Below are positions 1 through 7,831 of a stretch of DNA of 32,575 nt, in pieces. The position numbers and the translations under genes are program-made. The first letter of the stretch is position 1, and the number at the start of each line of letters is the position of its first letter. The notes under the pieces were generated by a model. That model was not told the origin of the DNA. It made no database searches and worked only from the letters and a program-made list of their open reading frames with translations. The DNA lies in assembly GCF_026163695.1 (NCBI RefSeq), contig NZ_JAOTID010000026.1:1-32575 (forward strand). The letters run 5' to 3'. This DNA is from Shumkonia mesophila (GTDB taxonomy: Bacteria > Pseudomonadota > Alphaproteobacteria > Rhodospirillales > Shumkoniaceae).

Positions 1-126
1 CGGCTCCACCGTGTAGCCCCAGCCGCGGCGCTGCGGGATCAGCAGTTCCAGGCAGTTGCAGACGGTCGGCGTGTCGAGCTTGCGCAGGGCGGCAAGATCC
101 GCCTCAGTCAAAGACTGTTCGGTCAT
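1..126 (-). CDS. RraA-family protein, N-terminal fragment
   Basis: Only the first 42 codons are in the window and the gene continues beyond position 1. The N-terminus contains LDTPTVCNCLE, which resembles the opening helix of RraA-like proteins (the RraA / HMG-CHA aldolase fold). That family includes metal-dependent oxaloacetate decarboxylases and 4-hydroxy-4-methyl-2-oxoglutarate aldolases as well as the RNase E regulator RraA. The gene is last in the minus-strand series of M24 protein, TRAP transporter, GntR regulator and MFS permease, 135 bp after the MFS gene, so an aldolase or decarboxylase role in catabolism is more likely than RNA regulation. That role is inferred from context; the catalytic part is outside the window. 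Confidence 0.7.
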   Translation of the reverse strand, partial: MTEQSLTEADLAALRKLDTPTVCNCLELLIPQRRGWGYTVEP

Positions 127-261
127 GGCGAGGGAAACCCTCCTCCTTGTTGAGGAACGTCGATTGTCTGGGGAGACCCCCGTTTCATATTGCGAAACGC
201 CGAAGAATGCAAACGCCGTCGCGCGACGGTGGTGTCTCCGTTTGAATTCGACTTACCACCC

Positions 262-1602
262 CTAGCGGTCGCCCGTGCCCGGCGCACCCCCTGAACGGGC
301 CTTTCCGACCAGACTTGCGCACCCAAAAGCAGATGGTGGGGTCGGCGCATCCCTCTCCGCGCGCACCTTGTCGTCGGCGTAGGTCCGGCAGCTGAGAAGA
401 AACAGGCCAACGCTGAGGATACCGGCCAACACGTTCGACAGCATAGCCAGCCGGAGGCCGGCAGCACCTCCGCCGAAAAGGTCGGAAAGTGCCCCCACCG
501 CCACCGGACCCCAGGCCCCGCCCAGAAACACGATCACCCCGAACAGCCCGACCGACATGCTTTTCAGGCGGACCGAAACGACATCCTGGGCCAACGAGAA
601 ATAGACTGGGATCGGCGCCATGGTAACGATGCTGTCAACGATACCCAGTACCACGATAACCGGCAACGAAACGACACCCATGAGGCCATAGAAAATCGCC
701 TTGCTGACAACCACCAGGCCCACCAGGACGCTCTCAATCCGCGGCCGGCCGACCGGCGAACCGCGCTGCGCACGGTCGGCGATCTGGCCGCCGATGATGG
801 GGCCCAGAATCCCGGCCAGGACCATCAGAGTGAACAGCACGCCCGCGTGCATACTGCTGAGGCCGTAGGACCGGACCAGCATGGCCGGAACCCACCCTTG
901 GTAGGAAAACTTGATAAAGCAGAAGCAGGCGGTCGCTACGCTGACCAGCATCAGGGTCCGGTTGCGGAAGAGACCGAGAGTCTCGGCGAGGTAAAGTCCA
1001 ACGTCGGGCCGCTTGCTGTCGCCGTCGGTCCGGTAGTCGGTGAGTGCGAGAACGCAAAGGGCCAGTCCGAACCCCAGCGCGATGAGGCAAAAGAATGGGC
1101 TGCGCCAGTTGCCGGTCGCCATCACCATGAAGCCGCCACCCAGCGTTCCCAGGGCCATGCCAAGCGGTGCGGCCAAGCTGAAGAAGCCCAACATGCTGGA
1201 CCGCCGTTCGGCCGGATAACTCATCGACACCCACGCCGTGCCGCCGGGGCCGAAGGTGGCTTCGCCGAAGGCGCATACCACGCGTGCCAGGAGCAGGATG
1301 AGGAAGCCTGTGGCCAGTCCGGTTCCCAGACATCCCAGGCTCCAGACGACGGCCACGAGAAAAATCATCTTCTTGCGGCTCCATAGATCGAGAATCAGCG
1401 ACGAGGGGATCAGCAGGATGGGGAGGCAGAAGAGAAGCATGGATTGCACCAGCCCAATCTCGCCGTCGCTCAATCCCAGATCCGCCTTCATCGGTTCGAC
1501 GACGACCGCGAGGACCGAACGATCGGCAAAATTGGCGACGTAAAGTCCGGTGAGAACGAACAGCACGGCGTGCTTTCGAATAAAAGCGCTCATTTTCGGC
1601 AC
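262..1602 (-). CDS. MFS transporter (spinster-like)
   Basis: The 446-residue protein has about 12 hydrophobic segments, the usual architecture of the major facilitator superfamily. Early features are NFADRSVLAVVVEPMKADLGLSD in the first helix and loop, and LDLWSRKK between helices 2 and 3, which is the position of the family's motif A. The early sequence resembles spinster-type and hexuronate-type organic-anion permeases. The start used is a GTG at 1602; an in-frame ATG at 1593 is equally possible because neither has a strong Shine-Dalgarno sequence. It follows the GntR gene by 82 bp on the same strand, so it is probably a second uptake or export route for the substrate handled by the TRAP system. 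The substrate is not predictable. Confidence 0.85.
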   Translation of the reverse strand: MPKMSAFIRKHAVLFVLTGLYVANFADRSVLAVVVEPMKADLGLSDGEIGLVQSMLLFCLPILLIPSSLILDLWSRKKMIFLVAVVWSLGCLGTGLATGFLILLLARVVCAFGEATFGPGGTAWVSMSYPAERRSSMLGFFSLAAPLGMALGTLGGGFMVMATGNWRSPFFCLIALGFGLALCVLALTDYRTDGDSKRPDVGLYLAETLGLFRNRTLMLVSVATACFCFIKFSYQGWVPAMLVRSYGLSSMHAGVLFTLMVLAGILGPIIGGQIADRAQRGSPVGRPRIESVLVGLVVVSKAIFYGLMGVVSLPVIVVLGIVDSIVTMAPIPVYFSLAQDVVSVRLKSMSVGLFGVIVFLGGAWGPVAVGALSDLFGGGAAGLRLAMLSNVLAGILSVGLFLLSCRTYADDKVRAERDAPTPPSAFGCASLVGKARSGGAPGTGDR

Positions 1603-1684
1603 GACTCAGCTTTCACCAGGACTCATTACAGAGTCCTAGAGCGGAAGAATGGACACGTGATAACAGGCAGACGGAAAGACGCGG

Positions 1685-2404
1685 CTACTTGGCGAGGGAG
1701 GAGAAGTGCGCGTTGACGTCCAACAGATGGCCGAGGAGGGCCTGCCTCGCCCGCTCGGGATCGCCGTCGCGAACGGCCTCGTAAATGTGGCGGTGGCTGG
1801 CCGACACCGTGGCGATGTACTCCAGGTTCGGCTCCAGTTCCTGTTCCTCGAGGAATCCCCGCAGCACGCCCATCAACGATTCGATGAGCATGACGAAGAT
1901 GGGATTTTTCGCCGCCTCCGCCAGGATGACGTGGAAGTCCAGGTTCACCTTGCGGGGGACCACTCCCTGCTCGATGATTTCCTCGCTCTGCCGAATGTTC
2001 TCGTCCAGGCGACGAAGATCTTCCTCGGTCCGATGCTGGGCCGCATGCTCGATGACGACCAACTCAAGCCAGATCCGGGCCTCGGTAAGGTCGTCGACGG
2101 TGATATGGCCCAGATGGATCAGCGTCGTCAGGGACCGCGTGGCCGCCGACGAATCGGCTTCCTTTACGAAGGCCCCGCCGTCGCTTCCCTTCTTGATCTG
2201 GATGAGCCCCCCTTCCTCCAGGGTCCGCAACGCCTCGCGCACGACCGTCCGACCGACGCCGAACTGGACCGCCAAGTCCCGTTCGCCGGGCAGCCGGTCG
2301 CCCGGCTTGAGTTCCCCGCCGTAAATCCGCTGGCGGATCTGGCCGACGATCTCCTCGAAGATGCGCCGCGTCGGGATCGGATCGAAGATGATGGGTTTAG
2401 CCAT
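1685..2404 (-). CDS. GntR-family regulator, FadR subfamily (FCD domain)
   Basis: The protein has 239 residues, normal for FadR-type regulators. Residues ~10-80 form the winged helix, with LPGERDLAVQFGVGRTVVRE as the recognition region, followed by the wing segment GLIQIKKGSDGGAFV. Residues ~95-225 fit the all-helical FCD ligand domain. The likely metal-binding histidines lie in DFHVILAEAA and in the SHRHIYEAV..H segment near the C-terminus. The gene sits inside the cluster it probably controls, between dctM (92 bp upstream) and the MFS gene. A TGGT-CTT-ACCA palindrome in the promoter at 6721-6731 fits the general FadR-subfamily operator pattern, so it is a candidate target. The effector is probably an organic acid of the pathway, by inference. 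Confidence 0.9.
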   Translation of the reverse strand: MAKPIIFDPIPTRRIFEEIVGQIRQRIYGGELKPGDRLPGERDLAVQFGVGRTVVREALRTLEEGGLIQIKKGSDGGAFVKEADSSAATRSLTTLIHLGHITVDDLTEARIWLELVVIEHAAQHRTEEDLRRLDENIRQSEEIIEQGVVPRKVNLDFHVILAEAAKNPIFVMLIESLMGVLRGFLEEQELEPNLEYIATVSASHRHIYEAVRDGDPERARQALLGHLLDVNAHFSSLAK

Positions 2405-2496
2405 TGCTTTGTCCGGTTAGGGGAATCGCGTCTTTCCTTTGTCGTTCGTTGCGGGCCGTCGACGGCTCCATCTTTGTACCTATCGCATGTTGCCCC

Positions 2497-3789
2497 CTAT
2501 GTCAGCAATCCCAACAGCCGCGGCACGCCCAGCGCCAGCCACGGAATGTAGGTGACCGTGAAAAGACCGATCAGGGCGGCCGCGATGAACACCACCATCG
2601 GTTTGGCGATATCCTCGATGCCGATCTTCGAGATGCTGCAGGCGATGAACAGGTTGACCCCGAAAGGCGGCGTCAGCATGCCCAGTTCGAGGTTCATGAT
2701 CATGATGATCCCGAAGTGGATGGGGTCGATGCCCAGGGTCGCCACGATGGGCAGCAAGATCGGCGTCAGGATGATCAGCGCCGCCATGCTCGACATGACG
2801 CAGCCCCAGAACAGGAAGAAGACGTTGATCACCAGCAGGAAGGAGAATTGGGACTGGAAGAACCCCGACATCATCTGCGCCACCTTCATCGGGAAATTCT
2901 CGAAGGTGAGAATCCAGCCGAAGGGTGCCGCCATGCCCAGGATGACGATGCAAATGGCCGACATCACAGCCGAGTCGAGGAGAATTTCCGACAGGTCCTT
3001 CCAGTGGATTTCCCGGTAGACCAGGGCGCCGACGAGAAACCCGTAGATGACGGCGACGCCGGCCGCCTCGGTGGGGGTAAACACACCGCTGTAAATGCCA
3101 CCCAGGATGATCACCGGCATCATGAGCGACAGGAAAGCCTCGCGGAAGGCCCGCCAGACGGTCGGCAGCGTCAGGGGAACCGCCTCGCCCCGATAGCCGC
3201 GTTTGCGCGAGACGAAATAGTTCGCCCCCATCAACAGGAACGCCATCAGGAAGCCGGGAATGAAGCCGGCCGAAAAGATGCCGGCGATGGAGACGTTGGC
3301 CAGCACCGCGTAGACCACCATGGGAATGCTGGGCGGGATGATTACGCCGATGCCGCCGGAGGCGGCCGTGAGCGCCGAGGCGTAACGGGCGTCATAGCCG
3401 GCCTCGATCATGTTGGGAATCATGATGAGGCCGACGGCGGCGACCGTCGCCGGGCCCGAACCCGAGATGGCGGCGAAGATTGTGCAGGTCAGGACCGCGA
3501 CGTGGCCGAGACCGCCGGGAAAACTGCCGACGATAGTCTTGGCGAAGTTGACCAGGCGCCGTGAAACACCCCCTGTCTTCATCAGGTTGCCGGCCAGCAT
3601 GAAGAAGGGAATGCCCATCAGGGTGAAGTTGTCGGTCGAGGTGTAGATGTTCTGAATGACGATGACCGGCGGCACGCTTGACGCGAAGGTGATCACCAGC
3701 ATCGCGGAGAAGCCCAGCGCCAGGGCGATCGGCACGCTCAGCAACATGGCCACGAGAAAGACGGCCAGAAGGATGAGACTGTTTTCCAT
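2497..3789 (-). CDS. dctM: TRAP transporter large permease, DctM
   Basis: DctM is the 12-helix sodium-coupled channel subunit of tripartite ATP-independent periplasmic transporters. The 430-residue protein begins MENSLILLAVFLVAMLLS and is hydrophobic throughout. It contains the family signatures GIPFFMLAGNLM, ASGGIGVIIPPSIPMV and LGMLTPPFGVNLF. The frame is open further upstream, but the ATG at 3789 is preceded by a G-rich Shine-Dalgarno run and matches the usual DctM start. It lies 11 bp after the dctQ stop codon, as expected for a co-translated pair. It works with DctQ and DctP, encoded just upstream, to import a carboxylate-type solute across the inner membrane. Confidence 0.95.
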   Translation of the reverse strand: MENSLILLAVFLVAMLLSVPIALALGFSAMLVITFASSVPPVIVIQNIYTSTDNFTLMGIPFFMLAGNLMKTGGVSRRLVNFAKTIVGSFPGGLGHVAVLTCTIFAAISGSGPATVAAVGLIMIPNMIEAGYDARYASALTAASGGIGVIIPPSIPMVVYAVLANVSIAGIFSAGFIPGFLMAFLLMGANYFVSRKRGYRGEAVPLTLPTVWRAFREAFLSLMMPVIILGGIYSGVFTPTEAAGVAVIYGFLVGALVYREIHWKDLSEILLDSAVMSAICIVILGMAAPFGWILTFENFPMKVAQMMSGFFQSQFSFLLVINVFFLFWGCVMSSMAALIILTPILLPIVATLGIDPIHFGIIMIMNLELGMLTPPFGVNLFIACSISKIGIEDIAKPMVVFIAAALIGLFTVTYIPWLALGVPRLLGLLT

Positions 3790-3800
3790 GATCGCCCCCC

Positions 3801-4277
3801 CTAGGCCGCGCGCCGCTGCCACCGCTCGATCGCCGCCAGGGCGAAGCGAACGGCCATCAGCAGGAAACCGATGGGAATGGCCAGCGACGAAATGTAGGTC
3901 GGCAGTTCGGAAACCGGCAGTGTTTCACCGCTGTCCGCCTCCATCATCGAGACTTCCAGCCCGTTGTAGCTGAAGTACAGGCAGAGCACCGCGCAGAGCA
4001 GACCGATGACCAGGGCGACAATCTCGCGCGGCGCCTCGGGCAGGGTATTCACCAGCGCGGTCACGCTAAGATGGGCCCCCCGCTTCACCGCCAGGCTGGC
4101 CCCGATGAAGGTGGCCCACATGAACAGCACCCGCATCGCCTCCTCCGACCAGGGAACGGGGAAGTGGAGAACAAAGCGGGACAAGACCTGGAGAAAACAA
4201 AGCAAAGGGAGAATCACGAAGAGCGCCTTGAGCAGAATCTCTTCGATGCCAAGCAGGGTAGCGTCCAAAGCCTTCAC
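3801..4277 (-). CDS. dctQ: TRAP transporter small permease, DctQ
   Basis: DctQ is the four-helix small membrane subunit that joins DctM to form the TRAP membrane complex. The chosen start is the GTG at 4277, preceded by a good GGAGGAGG ribosome-binding site, and gives a 158-residue protein of normal size. The open frame continues upstream to 4376, but that would overlap the end of dctP and add a basic, non-family tail. Conserved features are the helix-2 region VPWSEEAMRVLFMWATFIGASLAVKR (family pattern W..E..R..W..F.GA) followed by GAHLSV. The gene lies between dctP and dctM. Confidence 0.92.
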   Translation of the reverse strand: MKALDATLLGIEEILLKALFVILPLLCFLQVLSRFVLHFPVPWSEEAMRVLFMWATFIGASLAVKRGAHLSVTALVNTLPEAPREIVALVIGLLCAVLCLYFSYNGLEVSMMEADSGETLPVSELPTYISSLAIPIGFLLMAVRFALAAIERWQRRAA

Positions 4278-4341
4278 GGTTCGCCTCCTCCGTCGGTCGG
4301 CCGGGCGGACTGCCGTCCCACCCGGCCGATAGACCATTTTT

Positions 4342-5364
4342 TTAGTAGCCAGCCGCCTTATAGAAGCGGTTGACAAGATCGCGCCCGATCTTGTCGGCGA
4401 CCTCCTCGTGGACCCGTTTCGTCTCTTCCTTCCACACCTTCATCTCGGCATCGGTGAGCTCGATGACCTCCATCTTCTTGCGAAGCTCGGTCGTCATCTT
4501 TTCGTCGTCCTCGCGCACGAACTGGCGCTGGAAGGGCTTTACCTCTTCGGCCGCGTCGAGAAGAATTTTCTGCATTTGCGGGGAAAGGCCGTCGAAGAAA
4601 CTGCCGCTCATGGCGAGGATCAGCGGACTCCATACGTGATGGGTCAGCGTCAGGTATTTCTGCACCTCGTAGAAGCGCCGCAGGTAGATGGTGTTGATCG
4701 GGTTTTCCTGGCCGTCGACGACCCCCTGCTGCAACGCCGTGAACAGTTCGCCCATCGACGTCGCCGTCGGGTTGGCCCCGAAGCCCTTGATCATGGAGAT
4801 GAACATGGGGCTGCCCATCACGCGCATTTTCATGCCGGCCATGTCGGCCGGCACCCGGACGATCTTTTTCGCGGTGGTCAGTTCGCGGAAGCCCTGCTGC
4901 CACAGGGACAAGCCTTTGATCTTCTTCTTTTCCAGGGTGTACAGCATGAACTGGCCGACGTCGCTGTCACAGGTGTTGTAGGCCGCCTGGTTGTCCTTGA
5001 AGAGGTAGGGCAGCGAAAAGACCTGCCAGCGAGGATCGAAGCCCTCATAGAAGGCCGGCAGGAACAGGCCCATCTGAATGCCGCCGCTTTGCAGCATCTG
5101 GATCGTGGTCCGCAGGTTGCCGTTGGTCAGAACGCCGTCGGGATAGATCTCGATCTTCAACTGTCCGTTGGTCTTGCTCTCGACGATGTCGCGGAGCTTC
5201 TCCATGGCTCGCTGCCAAGGACCGCTGGCGGCCGCTCCCTGGTCCGCCTTGATGACGATGGGGCCGGCCGCCTGCGCGGCCGCCCCCCCCGTCAGTGCGC
5301 CGCCAAGAACCAACGCCGTTCCCAGAACGAACGTCGGTAACGTGACAAAAAACTTCGACTGCAT
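4342..5364 (-). CDS. dctP: TRAP transporter substrate-binding protein, DctP
   Basis: This is the periplasmic solute receptor of the TRAP system. Residues 1-32 form a signal peptide with a basic start, a hydrophobic core and a probable cleavage after AAAQA. The mature part has family features including GMKMRVMGSPMF, where the conserved arginine normally contacts a substrate carboxylate, and FTALQQGVVDGQENP. Length (340) is normal. An AGGAAA ribosome-binding site precedes the ATG. It is the first transporter gene and follows the M24 gene by 82 bp, so the solute is probably the M24 enzyme's substrate or product. The ligand, likely a carboxylate, cannot be named from sequence. Confidence 0.95.
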   Translation of the reverse strand: MQSKFFVTLPTFVLGTALVLGGALTGGAAAQAAGPIVIKADQGAAASGPWQRAMEKLRDIVESKTNGQLKIEIYPDGVLTNGNLRTTIQMLQSGGIQMGLFLPAFYEGFDPRWQVFSLPYLFKDNQAAYNTCDSDVGQFMLYTLEKKKIKGLSLWQQGFRELTTAKKIVRVPADMAGMKMRVMGSPMFISMIKGFGANPTATSMGELFTALQQGVVDGQENPINTIYLRRFYEVQKYLTLTHHVWSPLILAMSGSFFDGLSPQMQKILLDAAEEVKPFQRQFVREDDEKMTTELRKKMEVIELTDAEMKVWKEETKRVHEEVADKIGRDLVNRFYKAAGY

Positions 5365-5446
5365 AACTTTCCTCCCATGCTTGTCGCCAAATGAAAAAGC
5401 GCAGCATCAGCTTGTTTGTTAAGAGTCACCCGTTTCGTCGATTGGC

Positions 5447-6652
5447 TCAGACCTCGAAAATCTTCTTCGCCGTTTTATGCAGGCAGTCGCTCACCCCGGT
5501 TTCGGTGATCAGGTAGTTGTCACAGACCCAGGTGAAATAGGTCTTGGTCGCGACAATGGGATGAACCGTGATGTTCATATTCTGGCGGATGATCATGGTT
5601 TCGTCGTCGCGGATGGCGGGTCGTTCCACCAGATCATAACCCTGCCCGTGCGAATAGAGGCGAGTTTCCTCGGGGTAGCCGTGTTTGCGCAGGAAGGCGT
5701 TGTGGGCTGCCAGAATGTCGCCCGGGACCGCGCCCGGCTTGAGGCGCTTGAGCGTCTCCACCTGGGCCGCCTTGGCCACCTCGAAGCCGTCCTGGAGTTC
5801 GTTCGATGCCTTGCCCAGCACGCAGGTGCGGGCCAACTCGCAGTAGACGCCGCCGGGGCCGTTGGCCTCGATCATCAGGGTGAACTGGTCCCCCTTGCGC
5901 ATGGTGCGGTTCATGAAGTGCCGCTTGAACATGGCGGTCGCCGTGCCCATCGGGCCCGAGCCGGCCATGATCAGCTGTTCCTCGCTGCCGTTCATCTCCA
6001 GGTGGAACTGGATGTGCGCCATGACTTCGTGATCGCGATTGCCGTCCACCAGATTCTTGAGCGCGACCTCGAAGGCGGAATCCTGAAGGGCGGCGCAGCG
6101 GCGAATCAGGGCGATCTCCTCGGGGCTCTTGATCGCCTTGATCTCGTCGACGAAGTCGGTGGCGTCGACGAAGGTCGCCAGTGGCATGTGCTTGACGATG
6201 TAGTTGTGGAAGGCGGCCGGAATGTGGGCGAGGTTGACCCAGCCGACGGTGATCTTCCCGCGCTTGCCGTAGTACTTGACGATCAATTCGGCATCGTAAG
6301 TCTTGCTGTAGTGCAGGGACGGGAAGAAGGGAGCCGTCCACCGGTTCTTGACGCCCCGCAGGGACCAGTCGCGGGCGCTCAGGTCGATAAGCTTGCTCTC
6401 CTCGCTCATCCACGGACCGCAGTTGATGGCGGCCATTTCCTCATCGACGGGAAAGACCACCGTCATCGGATAGCCGTTGGCCCCTGGCACGTCGGTGAAC
6501 CATTTGACGTAGCCGCCGAGCCACTGGTTGGTGTTCTGCATGATCAGAATGTCGATGCCGCGGGCCTTCATCTCGCGGCGGACCGCGCTCCACCGGCGCT
6601 CCAATTCCGTCATCGAGATCTGGACCGAGATTCTTTCTTGTGCCTCATCCAT
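5447..6652 (-). CDS. M24-family hydrolase (creatinase / aminopeptidase P-like), metal site altered
   Basis: The 401-residue protein has the two-part layout of M24B proteins: a creatinase-type N-domain (~18-150) and a pita-bread domain (~180-395). The start is the ATG at 6652, preceded by AGAAGG; the frame remains open to 6802 but that extension crosses the promoter. Canonical M24 peptidases bind two metals with D, D, H, E and E. Here the equivalent places appear to read E262 (IEANG), E272 (CELART), H335 (SHGQGYD), H364 (ITVHPIV) and D378 (VCDNYLI), so most ligands are substituted. Creatinase itself is a metal-free member that hydrolyses a C-N bond, so a non-peptidase amidohydrolase role is plausible. 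It is the first gene of the TRAP cluster. Confidence 0.85.
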   Translation of the reverse strand: MDEAQERISVQISMTELERRWSAVRREMKARGIDILIMQNTNQWLGGYVKWFTDVPGANGYPMTVVFPVDEEMAAINCGPWMSEESKLIDLSARDWSLRGVKNRWTAPFFPSLHYSKTYDAELIVKYYGKRGKITVGWVNLAHIPAAFHNYIVKHMPLATFVDATDFVDEIKAIKSPEEIALIRRCAALQDSAFEVALKNLVDGNRDHEVMAHIQFHLEMNGSEEQLIMAGSGPMGTATAMFKRHFMNRTMRKGDQFTLMIEANGPGGVYCELARTCVLGKASNELQDGFEVAKAAQVETLKRLKPGAVPGDILAAHNAFLRKHGYPEETRLYSHGQGYDLVERPAIRDDETMIIRQNMNITVHPIVATKTYFTWVCDNYLITETGVSDCLHKTAKKIFEV

Positions 6653-6691
6653 CGCAACGCGCCTTCTTCTAGAGACCAAACGATATGTTAG

Positions 6692-6739
6692 GACATACCT
6701 TATGTCGGTCTTATTAGCATTGGTCTTACCATTATGCAA
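6692..6739 (-). promoter_or_regulatory. Promoter and operators of the M24-TRAP cluster
   Basis: On the minus strand a -35 box TTGCAT (6734-6739) and a -10 box TAATAA (6711-6716) are exactly 17 bp apart. An 11-bp perfect palindrome TGGTCTTACCA (6721-6731) lies in the spacer. A second palindrome, GACATA-CCT-TATGTC (6692-6706), lies just downstream of the -10 box. The heptamer GGTCTTA also occurs twice, at 6707 and 6722. The spacer palindrome follows the FadR/GntR pattern, so the regulator encoded at 1685-2404 is the natural candidate to bind it. Binding is inferred. Confidence 0.6.
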
Positions 6740-6759
6740 TATGGGAATGAATGGCCCGA

Positions 6760-7000
6760 CGCCGTCGCTCGTGCGCCATCGGCTGGAAACCCGCGGGCCC
6801 ACTGGGGCCTATTGCGGTCTATGGGGATTTCGCCGTGGCGGAGGGGTGGCGGCGGCCGTCGAGACTGCAACGGCGGCGTGGCCTGCGGCGAACCGTCCCG
6901 CTCGAAGGTCTCGACGACGATCACGCCACCGCCGCAACAGGGGCATGGCGGGCGATGGCCCGCAGTGACGGCGCTGTTCGGTTGGCTCCGGCGTCAGCCG
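6760..7000 (-). pseudogene. Remnant of IS91-type transposase C-terminus
   Basis: One minus-strand frame reads RPPCPCCGGGVIVVETFERDGSPQATPP at about 6870-6955. This resembles the C-terminal zinc-binding CPCCGG..I.IETF segment of IS91-family transposases. The frame carries a TGA a few codons upstream (near 7000), and no tyrosine-HUH catalytic region is visible, so only a decayed tail remains. Apart from this and the promoter to its left, no gene is supported in 6740-7149. Identification rests on remembered family motifs. Confidence 0.45.
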
Positions 7001-7149
7001 GTCGAGCGGGCTCGACACCGCCCGGATGGTGTCGGTGGCAACGCGGGTGTCGATGGCGGTGGGTGTCGAGCTTGGCGTAGCCGAGCGGGAGGGCCGCTCT
7101 CAACGCATAGCCGACTTACAGACTGACGCACTCCCCGCGCGACCGGCCC

Positions 7150-7737
7150 TCAGGGCGTGGCGCGCCCGGCGCCTGTCGCCGCCCGCCAGCAATGGTCGAA
7201 CAGCAGATCCCATTCGAGTCGCTGGACCTGGCACCACAGCCGGTCGTCGGCCTTGCCAGCGGCAACGAAGGTCTCGCACAGGTCGACGAAGGCGAAAGGG
7301 TCCCACGCCGCCTGGGCGGCGATGGCGCCGGCCGCCGGGTCGTCGCCCATCAAGGCGGCGCCCTCCGCTCCCTGCCGGAGCGCGGCGAACACCGCATGGT
7401 CGCCGACGCGCCGGAACCAGTACTTGGCGTTCGCATAGTCGCCTTCGCGCCGATGCATGATGGCGTGCCAGAAACTGCCCTCGGGCGTCGCTATGCCCTG
7501 GCTCAGGCGATGCGATTCGTCGAGAAAGCCAAGGCGCAACCACAGCGCGGACAGGCAAGCCCGGGTGGCATCGGCATCGGCGACGGGTTGGCCGGCCAAC
7601 AGGTCGGCGGGTGTGAGCGGGCGCAGCCGCTCGCCAGCGGCGGCATCGGGCGTGCCGGCGTCGAGCGGCATCGGCCCCACCTTTTCCAGGAGCGAATCGA
7701 CCACCGGACCATAAGCCTTGCAGGCGAACCCGCTCAT
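7150..7737 (-). CDS. Conserved hypothetical protein
   Basis: The 195-residue soluble protein has no signal peptide or membrane segment. A good AAAGGGGAAGG ribosome-binding site precedes the ATG. The central segment SFWHAIMHRREGDYANAKYWFRRVGDH (residues ~88-114) resembles a conserved block of uncharacterised bacterial proteins I recall but cannot name. It is rich in His, Arg and aromatic residues and could form part of an active site or a helical repeat. The gene lies 94 bp after the RND pump gene on the same strand, so it may be the third gene of that operon. No function is assigned. Confidence 0.7.
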   Translation of the reverse strand: MSGFACKAYGPVVDSLLEKVGPMPLDAGTPDAAAGERLRPLTPADLLAGQPVADADATRACLSALWLRLGFLDESHRLSQGIATPEGSFWHAIMHRREGDYANAKYWFRRVGDHAVFAALRQGAEGAALMGDDPAAGAIAAQAAWDPFAFVDLCETFVAAGKADDRLWCQVQRLEWDLLFDHCWRAATGAGRATP

Positions 7738-7831
7738 GACCTTCCCCTTTCTGTCGCCCCGGCGACATCAAGATGGGAAGCCCCGGGCGGCCCCGCCAGA
7801 CCCATCGCCGGCAGGGCCGGCGGCATCGGGG

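Noticed and set aside
2404-3564. A 386-codon open frame on the plus strand
   Set aside because: It is antisense to dctM and is dominated by His/Asp/Arg-rich low-complexity sequence.
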